The notes below the pieces were generated by a model that did no database searches, was not told the origin of the DNA, and saw nothing but the letters and a program-made list of their open reading frames with translations. Positions 13,249 to 23,681 of a stretch of 64,000 bases of DNA are shown here, piece after piece. Numbering within the stretch: position 1 is the stretch's first letter; the number at the start of each line of letters is the position of its first letter. Both the position numbers and the translations under genes were made by a program. Source of the stretch: Mortierella sp. BCC40632 (Eukaryota > Mortierellomycota > Mortierellomycetes > Mortierellales > Mortierellaceae); NCBI GenBank assembly GCA_011634665.1, contig WAEK01000002.1, positions 3,428,501 to 3,492,500 on the forward strand. Reading direction: 5' to 3'.

Positions 13249-13861
13249 GTTCGATGTGGAAAGGCCGTTTTCCAAAAAGAGCACTTCCGCATCCAATTTC
13301 CCCCCGATCCCCACCACCGCACCCGAATGACCCCTAGAATAGGACTTCAAATTGCGCAGGAAGTATGAGGGTGGACTCCCTAGAGAGACCGGACTGATAG
13401 TCCGAAATACAAGAGTCAATTGCCCAAGTTCCTCTTGATTGGGAGACTCGTCCTTGCAACGTCGGGTTGAAACGGTCGGGATTTTTTTTTTTTTTTTTTT
13501 TTTTATCCTGATGGATTCTACTTCCGGCTGTCTCCACTTGCCCATTGACTCGGTAGAAGGCGTCCGTTGACTGCATGGCATGCATGATCACAAGAGAGAA
13601 CTGCGCCTGAGGTCAGCCATGAAGGTCTAACAGGCAAACGGCCTCTTTTTTTTCTGGGCCCGTTAAGGGGGGTATGACAGATCTGCCTGCACCAAGTAAA
13701 CCCCTTCATTGGGGCTATTGAGTATAAGACTATGTCTTCCCACGGGGCATCTCCGCCTTTGTCTCTCCACCCGCCGCTTCTCCACCTTTCTTGCGTTCCG
13801 CTCTCTCTGTCTCTGTCTCTCTCTCTCTCTCTTTCTCTTTCTCCCCCCACACTTTTACACA
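10931..13861. other. Gene-poor stretch with possible decayed coding sequence
   Basis: 2.9 kb upstream of both APH-1 and the aminotransferase. The minus strand between about 11300 and 13000 has several 60-125-codon open segments in different frames, broken by stops. One runs 11841-11464 (cysteine/tryptophan-containing, 125 codons), another 13000-12767. They look like remains of one or more proteins but match no family I can name. Also present: A36 at 13210-13245, T-runs near 13482-13504, an inverted repeat (AGGGCG...CGCCCT) near 12675-12700, and a CT-rich aminotransferase 5' UTR at about 13790-13850. Confidence 0.45.
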
Positions 13862-15346
13862 ATGTCCACCCCATCCAGCTCCCGCACCTCCTGGAAGGTC
13901 AATGCCTCCATCATTTCCAAGCGCACTTCGAACCCCATCCGTGCCATTGTCGATCACATCAAGGTCAAGCCCAATGTCAACAAGTCCATGATCTCCTTGG
14001 CCCTTGGTGACCCCACTCTCTTTGGCAACTTCAAAATCCACCAGACCTGCACTGATGCCGTCGCCAAGCAGCTCCACTCTTACAAGTCGAACGGATACCC
14101 ACCTTCCACGGGTTATCTCTCTGCTCGTGAGGCTGTCGCCGAAAAGTTCACTTTGCCCGAGGCTCCCTTGACGGCCCAGGATGTGATCATTGCCAGTGGA
14201 TGCTCTGGTGCCCTCGACATGTGCATTGGCGTTCTCTGCAACGAAGGTGACAACATTTTGTTGCCTCGTCCTGGTTTCTCGCTCTACCAGACACTTGCTG
14301 ACTCGAAGGGTGTCGAAGTCCGTTACTATGACTTGTTGGTAAGTCAATTGAAATTGTCACGGGCCCATCGCGATTTTTTTCTTTTTCTTTTGAATGCTTC
14401 TCTTTCTCTCATGTCCGTCCGAAGCACTTTTTATTCACCTTCTACTTGATCCACAAATGCTCACACATATTTCTTATTTTATTTAGCCCGAGAACAACTG
14501 GGAGATGGACTTGAAGCAGTTGGAGTCTTTGATCGATGAACGCACTTCGACCGTTGTCATGAACAACCCCTCCAACCCCTGCGGCTCTGTCTTCCGTAAG
14601 CAGCACCTCCTTGATTTCCTTGAGGTCTGTGATCGTCACCATCTGCCTGTCATTGCCGACGAGATCTACTGCGACCTTGTCTTCTCTGGCAATGAGTTCT
14701 ACCCCTTGGCTTCTTTGACCAAGACTGTGCCAGTGCTTTCCGTTGGTGGATTGGCCAAGAAGTACCTTGTTCCTGGCTGGAGAGTGGGTTGGATCTTTAT
14801 CCACGACCGTCAGGATGTCTTTGCTCGTGAGGTCCGTGAGGGATTGAACAGCCTGAGCCAGTTGATCTTGGGATCCAACTCGTTGATCCAGAGCGCTCTT
14901 CGGGATATCCTTCACAACACTGATCCCAGCTTTTACGATGAGACCCGTGTCCAGCTTGAGGTAACCATTTGTCCACTATTGAAGATATGGCGGCCGCTTT
15001 TTTTCCTGATTATCAGAGTCTAACCCCTGCTGTGAATGTACCCGTTCCTCTTAATGAATAGGCTAATGCCAAGTTGAGCACAGATATCTTGAGCAAGGTC
15101 CCAGGATTGAAGGTCATTGTTCCTCAGGGAGCCATGTACGTCATGATCTCGATCAACATTGCCGAGTTCAAGGACATTGAGAACGACATTGTCTTTACGG
15201 AGAAGCTTCTTGGTGAAGAGTCGGTCATGTGCTTGCCCGGCTCTGTTTTCCAGTGCCCCAATTTCATCCGCATTGTTTTCACTTCTCCTCCTGAGGTCTT
15301 GAAGGAGGCCTATGAGCGTATGGCCGAGTTCTGTGCTCGCCACCAC

Positions 15347-15352
<6 letters not shown>
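13862..15352 (+). CDS. TAT: Tyrosine aminotransferase (PLP fold type I)
   Basis: Transfers the amino group of tyrosine (and related aromatic amino acids) to 2-oxoglutarate, the first step of aromatic amino acid breakdown. Exons 13862-14338, 14487-14960 and 15062-15352 give 413 residues, all junctions phase 0. Seen: the N-terminal SLALGDPTLFGNF, the cofactor-contact NNPSNPCGS, ADEIYCDLVF with the Asp that pairs with the pyridine nitrogen, and SVGGLAKKYLVPGWRVGW, where the first Lys (about residue 250) is the expected Schiff-base lysine. The C-terminal PGSVFQCPNFIRIVF has the carboxylate-binding Arg. The spacing and the GGLAK motif favour TAT over alanine or kynurenine aminotransferases. Codon use is biased to C-ending codons, suggesting good expression. 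A poly(A) stretch follows the stop directly in the DNA. Confidence 0.92.
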
Positions 15353-15383
<31 letters not shown>

Positions 15384-15679
15384 AATCGGGTGCTTAAAAC
15401 CCCAGAACCACACTCTTCCTTCTCCCTTTCCTCCTCCTCCTCCTCCCCAAGCATGTCGCACGACAAGCTGATTTGTATAGATTATTAGATCATGTATAGC
15501 ATTGCTAGGAGATACTCTTGTTGTAAAAGAGAAAAAAAATGGATACACTACAGCAGCAGTCAATGTGTTTTTTTTTTTGTCCAACTCGAGTCCCGAGAAT
15601 TCCCTCCAAAAAGAAGGATCTCTAGTGAGTTGTCTCGACTTTGCACTATAGATTGTCCAGCGCATATCAACTCCATGCA

Positions 15680-15714
<35 letters not shown>

Positions 15715-15779
15715 AACCAAGATTTTATAGACAAAAGAAATTGTTTGGACAAAGAAAAAAATTGGTTGCTACTACTCTC
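15353..15779. other. Convergent intergenic region
   Basis: 427 bp between two stop codons. Holds an A-run fused to the aminotransferase stop codon and a second A-run at about 15680-15711. No coding signal on either strand. Confidence 0.7.
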
Positions 15780-18455
15780 TTAGAATTCCTTGGCCTTGCC
15801 CTTGCCAACAAATTCCGCTTTGCCTTTTCCCTTATGGCCACTCTCCTTCCCAACCTCATGCTTGCCATGGAACCCATTGGCCTTCTTGGCCGCCTCAGCC
15901 AGATCCACAATCATCTGTTGAACGTTAGGAGAATCCAACAATGGGTGACCCTTCTCCACTCGGATCACCACCTGACTATGAACTCGATTACCCTCGGCTG
16001 TAGTCGCTTCTTGAAGGACCACCATCTCTTCATCCTCGACCACATATCCTTGGTCAGCCACCTGTTTTCCTTTGCCTCCATCCAGGACAATATCACGGCG
16101 CTTTTGGCGACGACGACCGTGATCACTATCACTTTCGCCACTGCTGCTGTCACTGTCGGAATCCGATGGATCGCCACCGACTCGAGTTCGGTTGGGATCT
16201 CTTCGGTTCGGACGACTACTGTTCGCGACAACGGCGCCTTCCTTCTCCTCTCGAGGTGCATGCACAAAGTACACACGTCCACCATGCTTGTCCGAGGGAA
16301 TCGCTCCTTGGCCCACGATATGTGTGGCCATTTGAGGCATGGGAGAGAACATGCCAGCAAGACAAAGAATCTTGCCCAAGTATTTACAGGCTTGCTTTCC
16401 AATCTTTTGACCTGGAATCAAGTCCTTGACCAATTCAGCTGTCTCGGGATCTGCTAGATCTCCTTCATGTCTTTCTGCAAGGACAGTTGCAAGAATGGCT
16501 CGATCGGAATGGGTCAGACCATAACAATTCGAAAGAGCACCTCCGGGAAGAAAGAGTTGCCATGCTGCCGTGGACCGAGTTTCCTTGGGTAAGTTGTTGA
16601 AACAATTGACGACCATGACCATGAGTGGAATCAGTCGAGGGACACTACTGAAAAAGAGTTGAACTCCCGCAGCCTCTTTACGAGACATACCACTCTTGGG
16701 TGGTTCTGCATGTCCATTCGCATGGGCCTTCTTTCCTGTACTCGAGGTTTCACTTCCAGGTCCTGTGCTTGCACTGGCTCCTCCCTCGGCAGAGGATGAT
16801 ACTCCTGGAGGAGGACCTCGGCAATCGATCGTGATGTCTGACGGAAGTGCTGAAGCCACAAAGGACGACAACACATCGACATCCAAAGGATGTAAAGCGG
16901 GTTGACCACAACCTGCATTCGAGGCAACAAAGTTCCTAACCGTCTCATACGCTGGATCCCTGTTCTGGATTTCAGTACTGAGTATTCTAAAGCATCCACC
17001 TTGTCGAACGCCTCCCTCCGAAAAGTAGACATCCTTGATCGGGATCACCTGCATGACGGCCGCCATGAGGGTTGCACAGGCAGGAATCAACTTGGCACGT
17101 CGCTTGGAGACACGGAAGGAAGTCTTGACATCTGCAGGATCCAAGTCGCGGTACTCTTCCACCAACGAGGCCAGTTCCTCGCCAGAGGCAACAAAACCAT
17201 TGATGATGGGGATAGGATAACGCGATCTATTCTTCTCGCCAATCTTTCTGGCCATGAGTAAATAACCCAGGGCACGGAAACCTCCTCCTGAAAGGTACAA
17301 CCGATATCCTCCTTCCTTATCTCGTCGCTCTTGGATCACGGATGGGACGTTAATGGCACCGAGTCCTTTCGAGAAGTCATCGACCATTTTGTCAAAAATA
17401 ACCTTTCTCGCTACCTTGTCGGTTCCACAGAGGTTGAGCTTTCTTGACAGGGCTGCGGCTCCGTAAGGCCAGGATTGAGCATCGAGAGAACTTTGGCCTT
17501 CACCATCCTTGGGACCACGGAGAATATAGTTGAGTTGGACAGAGCCTCCTCCAAGGTCCATAAAGAGTCCCTCCACAGTATGGTACGAGGCCATGACTCC
17601 CAATGCTCCTACAAGGGCCTCTTCCTCCTTTTTCAAAAGGCTGACCGTCCAACCTGTGGCAGCATGGATCCGAGCTTGAAACTCGTCCGAGTTGGGTGCT
17701 GTTCGAGTGGCCTCGGTAGCGATCAACTTGACCTCTTTGACGTTGGCCTGTTCACAGAGAGCTTTCCAACGGACAAAGGTTCGGACCACCTCATCAATAA
17801 TCTTTTCAGGAATTGGGGTCCGCCCCGAATCTGGGTTCGAGGTCGAGGGGACATGAAGGGTCAGGTCATTCTCTTCTGTAGCGACCAAGGTCCTTCGAAG
17901 AGCCTCCTGAGGATCTTGTTCATCATTGAATCCATCGTCCACATCTTCGAGTTTTTCCCGACGGAGAACCTCTGTTGGATCGACTTCTTCGTCTTGTGCT
18001 TGACCAGCGATGGTAGCGGAGTTGGAGATGGACGGAGTCACACCTGCACCACTCCGTTGACCCTTGGCCGACATGCTTCCTGCGGTTGTGGTTCGCTTGA
18101 AGACAGAGGTGGGTCGAACAATGGAAGGATCGATGGTCAGGCTCTTTGGACGACCATCACCCGAGAACTGAGCCTCAAAGAGAGAGATGGGGGCACGTTC
18201 TTCATAGAGGACAGGGAGGTGTCGATCCAGAGAGGAGATGATACCGAAACGGATACCATTGCTGCCCATGTCAACAATGGCTAGTGCGGCATTGACCTGT
18301 TTGTCTGGTAGAGGAACAAGCACGGGGAGAAGTCCTGAAACAGAGGATGTACCCGGCGAAGTAGAGCCTGAACCATTGAGCTGTGCTGTAGAATTGGATG
18401 CCGCGGAGGGCGAGAGGAAGAAACCTCTGAGAGTATCAATGCAGCCTGCAGGCAT
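15780..18455 (-). CDS. RTG2: Rtg2-like Ppx/GppA family protein
   Basis: Single-exon ORF of 891 residues in the exopolyphosphatase/guanosine pentaphosphatase superfamily (ASKHA fold). In yeast the fungal member Rtg2 relays mitochondrial dysfunction to Rtg1/Rtg3. The phosphate-1 loop VDMGSNGIRFGI is at about residues 61-72 and the phosphate-2 loop MDLGGGSVQLNYI at about 298-310; IATEATRTAPN lies between. An unusual low-complexity insert of about 110 residues separates the first two core blocks (about 105-215). Beyond the core, the C-terminal ~150 residues are charged, with a SDSDSDSSSGESDSDHGRRR stretch. Yeast Rtg2 is about 588 residues, so this is a long version. Lack of introns is unusual for this window. 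It could also have pyrophosphatase or polyphosphatase activity. Confidence 0.85.
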   Translation of the reverse strand: MPAGCIDTLRGFFLSPSAASNSTAQLNGSGSTSPGTSSVSGLLPVLVPLPDKQVNAALAIVDMGSNGIRFGIISSLDRHLPVLYEERAPISLFEAQFSGDGRPKSLTIDPSIVRPTSVFKRTTTAGSMSAKGQRSGAGVTPSISNSATIAGQAQDEEVDPTEVLRREKLEDVDDGFNDEQDPQEALRRTLVATEENDLTLHVPSTSNPDSGRTPIPEKIIDEVVRTFVRWKALCEQANVKEVKLIATEATRTAPNSDEFQARIHAATGWTVSLLKKEEEALVGALGVMASYHTVEGLFMDLGGGSVQLNYILRGPKDGEGQSSLDAQSWPYGAAALSRKLNLCGTDKVARKVIFDKMVDDFSKGLGAINVPSVIQERRDKEGGYRLYLSGGGFRALGYLLMARKIGEKNRSRYPIPIINGFVASGEELASLVEEYRDLDPADVKTSFRVSKRRAKLIPACATLMAAVMQVIPIKDVYFSEGGVRQGGCFRILSTEIQNRDPAYETVRNFVASNAGCGQPALHPLDVDVLSSFVASALPSDITIDCRGPPPGVSSSAEGGASASTGPGSETSSTGKKAHANGHAEPPKSGMSRKEAAGVQLFFSSVPRLIPLMVMVVNCFNNLPKETRSTAAWQLFLPGGALSNCYGLTHSDRAILATVLAERHEGDLADPETAELVKDLIPGQKIGKQACKYLGKILCLAGMFSPMPQMATHIVGQGAIPSDKHGGRVYFVHAPREEKEGAVVANSSRPNRRDPNRTRVGGDPSDSDSDSSSGESDSDHGRRRQKRRDIVLDGGKGKQVADQGYVVEDEEMVVLQEATTAEGNRVHSQVVIRVEKGHPLLDSPNVQQMIVDLAEAAKKANGFHGKHEVGKESGHKGKGKAEFVGKGKAKEF

Positions 18456-19266
18456 TTGGACTTTGGTACTTTTATCCTTGGGAGGGGAGAAGACGTTGCT
18501 TTTTTTTTTTTTTTTTTTTTCCTTTTCCTATTCTCTTCGGATGTGGGCTTTCCTTCGGGGATGGAGAGGAGAGATGGATGGATGGGGTGATGGAATGAGA
18601 TGACTCTTGAGAAGAGACAGAGAGGGAGAGAGAGAATGAGAAGAAAGAGAAAGAGAGTGTGTGTGTGTGAGTAAGAGAGTGGGAGAGAGAGAGAGGAGAA
18701 TGGAAAAGAGAGAAAGAGATGGGAAGAGGTTGTTTGTCTTGATTACACTTCCTCACTCACTCTCACCCTCACACACACACACACTCTCTCTCTCTCTCAC
18801 TCTCTCTCTCTCCCACCCCATTTGCTGATCTCCTCATCGCGTTCGTCGGGAACTCAATGAGGCTATTTCGTTCTTCTTCTTATCGGGCTTTTTTTTTTTC
18901 CCACCCGCATTGCTCGTTTATGCGAGGTGTGCATATGCCACAGGGGCCTCCTGGGTCGTGTGAGCACTGACAACATTTTGGACACGAAAAAAAAAAAAAA
19001 AAAAAAAAAAGAGATGCTTAGGGGATTAGGGAGAGGCGAGTGGTTCGAATTTTGTTGTTGTTTTTTGTCCTTGTCTCGTGAAAATAAAAAAAAAGATGGA
19101 TGGGAGAGATGGTGAAGCAAAAAAAGAAAGAGAAAGAGAGAGTGTGTACATCGGAAAACTTTTCTTTTTCTTTTTTTTTTTTTTAAAGTACAAAAGGTAG
19201 TTGGGGAATAGTGAGGATAGAGAAGAAGATGGCATTCAGGGCGATCGCTCGCTATGCCGTTTGGCA
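18456..19266. other. Upstream of RTG2 / downstream of FCP1, no gene seen
   Basis: 811 bp with T and A runs (about 18500-18520, 18987-19010), GA/GT-rich repeats (about 18620-18700) and CT tracts (about 18771-18812). Must contain the RTG2 promoter. No recognisable coding frame. Confidence 0.65.
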
Positions 19267-20841
19267 TTATACATTGTTATCCTGCCCTTGATCCGCGTCG
19301 TCACCGCTCTCGTTCAATTGCGCGTCAATATCATTCTCCAAGTCCTTCAAAAAATCATCATCCTCTTCCTCCTCCTCATTCTCTTCCTCACCATCCTCAA
19401 CCCCGCTCCCTTCCGCTCCAGATTCGTCCACCAATCCAATGTCGCCCATTCCATCGCTCTCGTCTTCATGGTCCCCCTCCCGCTTCTCGCCATTGCCAGA
19501 AATAGTCCGCCGGCGTTTTGCACGAAGTCTTGGTCGTTTTTTCTCTCTCGCGGCTTCAATCCCGCTATCATTGGAATCACTTCCTTCCTCCTCCATATCG
19601 CCATCACTCTCATCCGCAAATTGTTGACTACTGTCAAAGTTTTCATCTTCGGGCTTGAGAATAGTTGCTACTGTTGCTGTATGACTTCCTCCTTCACTTT
19701 CATCTCCGTCATCGTCATCATCACTACTGGCATAAGTCACTGTCGCTCCGAGGTTGGACCGCCTTGGTACTCTTGCACGCTTGAGGTTCAAGGGAGGCGT
19801 ATGATTTTGATCCACATCCATGTTTACATCGCTTCTCGAGACGCTTTGCGTGCTAAATTGAAAAAAAAAGACCAAAATAAGGACCTTAGTGGCAGCTACT
19901 AAAATAAAACCCCACAAAAGATAAAGCAAAAAGAATGAGGGAAGGGAGAGGGGGGGAGAGAGAGAGAGAGAAGGAGAAAAGGGAGAGACGATATCGAAGG
20001 TGCGCGATTTTCGAACGTGTGGAGGGGTTGCTCAGAACGCAGTAACGCGCGCCGTCGCGTTGATTGCTAGACACCCGTTTGACGTAGGTCATGTCATCAA
20101 CCTCTGCTACTATGCTAACCTCGTATCACTGTCAAAGTCGGTGTCGTCCAGATCGCCTACAAAATCCTCGACTTCCTTGTCCAAGTCATCCCAATTGACA
20201 CTCTTAAGATGTTCATTCATCTCTTCCTTGTTTATACTCAGAGGACGATGGTTTTCATCCATACCCTCTGAGATACCGCCTTGATCATCTTCGTCTTCAT
20301 CTTCTTCCATATTGTCCTCAAGTCCTGTTTCGTTGACTTCTTCAGCTTCAGTCGTCGTCAAAGGATCGGCAGAGGCTGCAGGAGAATCCAGGCCACGAGT
20401 TTTCTTGCTTTGGATGTCAGGTAGCATATAGAGCGATTCATCCTGCCGTTGCCACTTTCCAATTGAATGGTACAACCACTCGGGTCGCACAATTTTGATG
20501 TTTTTCCGATGTAAGGCCTTTGCCACTTTAGCTGTTCCAGGCTGAAGAAGAAAAAAATATATAGACATATGAATATTAGTAAACAGAACATCGCCTTAAA
20601 GAAAATAATAATAAATAAATAAATAAATATACAGAGTTGAATAAGCGGGAACCTACCTTTGCAGCGACAAGATGTGTCACCCTCGAGTTCAAGTCGTGAG
20701 AACACTCAGCTCCAAAGATGGTTGCCTGTCTCCAAATGTCCGCGCGCTCAGGATCCTGCCCAAGTGGAATAATACTACTAAATACAAGGTTGACTCCGCG
20801 CAATACAGTCTTTTTCATATCCTGAATGATGGTCTAGAGTT

Positions 20842-20876
<35 letters not shown>

Positions 20877-23176
20877 CATGTCGAGTCAGCTTTCAGAATA
20901 TCTCGAATATCCTTAGCACCTAGTCAAAACAGTCAAAGGAGCGAATGATGAATGTTGGGTACCTTGACATCGGCTTGCTTTCTAGATTCGCCTTGTAAAT
21001 ACTGCTCTCGCGCGTCATAGAATCTCTCGTGGATCGTCTCCAAAATCTAATAATCAGATATCGAGAATCAGAACGTGGATACTGCGATATGGTACGACAA
21101 ACACACTAGCAACTTGCAGCCTATTGAAGCTGTAACAATAAGTGATCCTGGATACAAAGGGGAGGTACGGGGGAGTCCACGAACCTCGAGAATATGTTTC
21201 ATCTCATGGTCATTGTCTTCAAGGGTGAGTGGTTTGCTCGCAGGGGGCGTTTTGGGCTTCTCCGAGTCTGCTTCCGCTTTTTCTGGCGTAGCTGCTGCTG
21301 CGGGGGCCGGGTTGTCTGAACCTGTTGAGGGTTTGGCCGATTCAGCGCTTTCAGAGGCCTCTGCAGTATCGGGTGTTGAGGTTTCTGTCGCTGTCGATGA
21401 AGCAGCATTGCCATCAGTGCTGGGGGTGGTTGTTGCTGCAGATTCAGGAAGAGTGGTAACAACTGGGGCCTGTTTAGGTAGAAAGTCGGCGTTGATATCT
21501 CCAGCTCCCACAAAGTATTCATCTGTATAAAGAAGAGTCCAGTTACTGTCCCTTTCTAAAAACTGTTTTGGAAAAAGCTCCAACTATCGGTGACCATAGC
21601 AATAGTACATACAAGGGTGGACCTTGACAAGGTTTGGTGACCATTGCCACACATCAGCTCGATCGTCAATTACAACGACCATGGATGTATCGCATGGGAA
21701 TAGTCTTTCGATTGTCTTCTTGGTCATGCCTAGGTGAGGGAACATTATTATTTAGATCCAGAGTGCTCCGTATAGAATCATTCAATACTGCTCATTTAAT
21801 GTCGGCCAAATATCTTACTGGAATTTTCATCGCGTGATACAATACGCTGGCTAAAAAACTTGCCATCAGGATCGATGACATTGGCTACAGCAGCAGCATA
21901 GTTTCTCGTTCCCATAGTGTAGATATGCAGTTCGTATAGACTAGTGACCTTTTTCAGGAACATTTCCAAATGCGGTCTAGTATCATTGAACGATAAAAAA
22001 AAAAAAAAAAAAAAAAAACGTCAGCTAAAAGAGAAATCTGCTATGCCTGTGTCGCTCTTCTTTGGCTTTCCTGTAACATGCTTTTGGACAGTCTTGAAGA
22101 AAGGAGGGTGGAAGCTTACCTGAGCTTTATGTAGTATGGTGTAGGACTGTCCGGCAAAGGGAATTTTCGAATATCCTATTCCCGGTCATTACAATGCAGG
22201 TTCTCCAGTTAATCTTGGTGACAACGACAACAAAAAGGTCCCAATGGTTGACCTGGTGTAATTCTCGAATCAAAAGAGTCGTTATTCACCTCGGGAACAT
22301 CCTTTTGTGAGTTCACCCAGTCGTCAATCGCCTTTCCAACGGTAGCATGAATAAGTGTCTGATCCAGATCCACAATCAGCGAGAGTTTCCCTTCAGCCAA
22401 GAGTCGGTTCACTGTATCCTGCTCAAGGCGTTTGGCCTCCTATGAAATTGACCAACAAAAAAAAAGAGAGAGATAGAAGGGGAAAAAAATACCATGAGGT
22501 TGGTGTTTTGAAGAAATCAGAGTAACCCTTGGAATAGAGCCGCAGTATCGTTTATCCTTTGCAGAGAGAGAAATGTAAAGGCTGACATACCGATCGACTG
22601 ACGCTCAAGGAGGTCGCGTCATGAGTAATGTTAATATGCGATTTAGAGTCCTTGGGAACTGATTTGTAGCAGTTGCAGCACATCCCTTCGTACTGCGTAA
22701 CGTGTTCGCATATCTCGTACTCTATCAAAGCCTGACTGTAGCATTTTTCAAACCCGTCAATGGGCGCAGAGAAAGAAAGAATGACAGAGAGAAAAAAAAA
22801 GGGTAGAGAGGTTCCGTGACAAAGACGGTTGGTTATCGTGATCAAGAACATAACCAAGTTCTCTTCTCCTTTGAAAATACACTCTACGCTGTCCCGAGAA
22901 ATGTCAAGGGTTACGTTACTTTTCATCAGAAATGGTGTCGCCCTTTGTCACCAAGATAGTTCGAACGATCCCATCTCTGTTGGAGCGAATCTCGGCTCGT
23001 CTGGCAAGGATAGAGGTCGAGTCCTCGTCTGAGAAGCCTTTGACCTGCTCCTTGTACTCGTACTCTATCAGTTCATCTCCTTCAGACTGAGTTTTATCGA
23101 CTGCTGTCTTGATGCCGACGATGACAGCCGGGGTATGGTGCTTTGGAATGTGGTATGTGAGGTTGCCTTCGGTCAT
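19267..23176 (-). CDS. FCP1: Fcp1 RNA polymerase II CTD phosphatase
   Basis: Removes phosphate from the RNA polymerase II C-terminal repeats so the enzyme can be reused. Eleven exons, in order: 23176-22920, 22735-22591, 22439-22290, 22175-22120, 21976-21819, 21729-21613, 21522-21185, 21046-20963, 20833-20657, 20541-20120 and 19852-19267. They total 829 residues. The catalytic DxDxT motif is DLDQT (about 158-162), followed by LHIYTMGTRNYA and the second aspartate pair VVVIDDRADVW (about 277). YEYFVGAGDIN closes the FCPH domain. A BRCT domain spans exons 9-10 (NLVFSSIIPLG... to RPEWLYHSIG). The last exon is an acidic tail (EEEEEDDDFLKDLENDIDAQ), like the TFIIF-binding end of Fcp1. The N-terminus has the biotinyl/lipoyl-like fold typical of the family. 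It diverges from GDI1 across 505 bp. Confidence 0.92.
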
Positions 23177-23681
23177 GATTCTGTCCGTTTATAGTCCAAT
23201 GATTCGCCCGACATGGACCAAGAGAAAGCTGAGTGTGTGGGAAGCGGGAGGAGCAGAACAAGGGCAAGGGGTGGGTGGGATGTCGTTTCGTGAATCCGAG
23301 TGAGCTGGTTGATCCCTGTGTTGGTCCGCGAGTCCGAGAGAATGAGGCTCTTTCTTTTATTCTGATCCTGCGTGTGTCTGGAAGCGATCTTGGAGAAGAG
23401 AAATGTCGAGCAGATTAGCAGAGCAGCGCGTCAGCCCTATTTCCTATATTGTATAGGATTTAATGCATTTCATTCTGCGTCTTTCCCCATCGGGGCTCCT
23501 CTGCCCCCCTCTTCTGTCCTTCAAAAAGGCAAGCATCAACCCATTTTTTTTTCCCTTTCATCATCATCTCCTCACAACCCCACAAATCCTTTACTCCTAG
23601 TCCACTTTCTGCCTCATCCCCTTTTCTCTTTTTTACTCAAAAACCCTTTCTCTTTCTCTCTCAAGTCAACACAAAGCCAAC
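23177..23681. promoter_or_regulatory. Divergent promoter region between FCP1 and GDI1
   Basis: 505 bp between two opposing start codons. The GDI1-proximal 150 bp are T/C-rich, as in strongly expressed fungal promoters. No named binding site is claimed. Confidence 0.5.

Noticed and set aside
13730..14347. 205-codon ORF antisense to the tyrosine aminotransferase
   Set aside because: Opposite strand of conserved TAT exon 1; no family features of its own.
17475..18284. 269-codon ORF antisense to the RTG2-like gene
   Set aside because: It is the shadow of a long GC-rich coding exon with clear Ppx/GppA motifs on the other strand.
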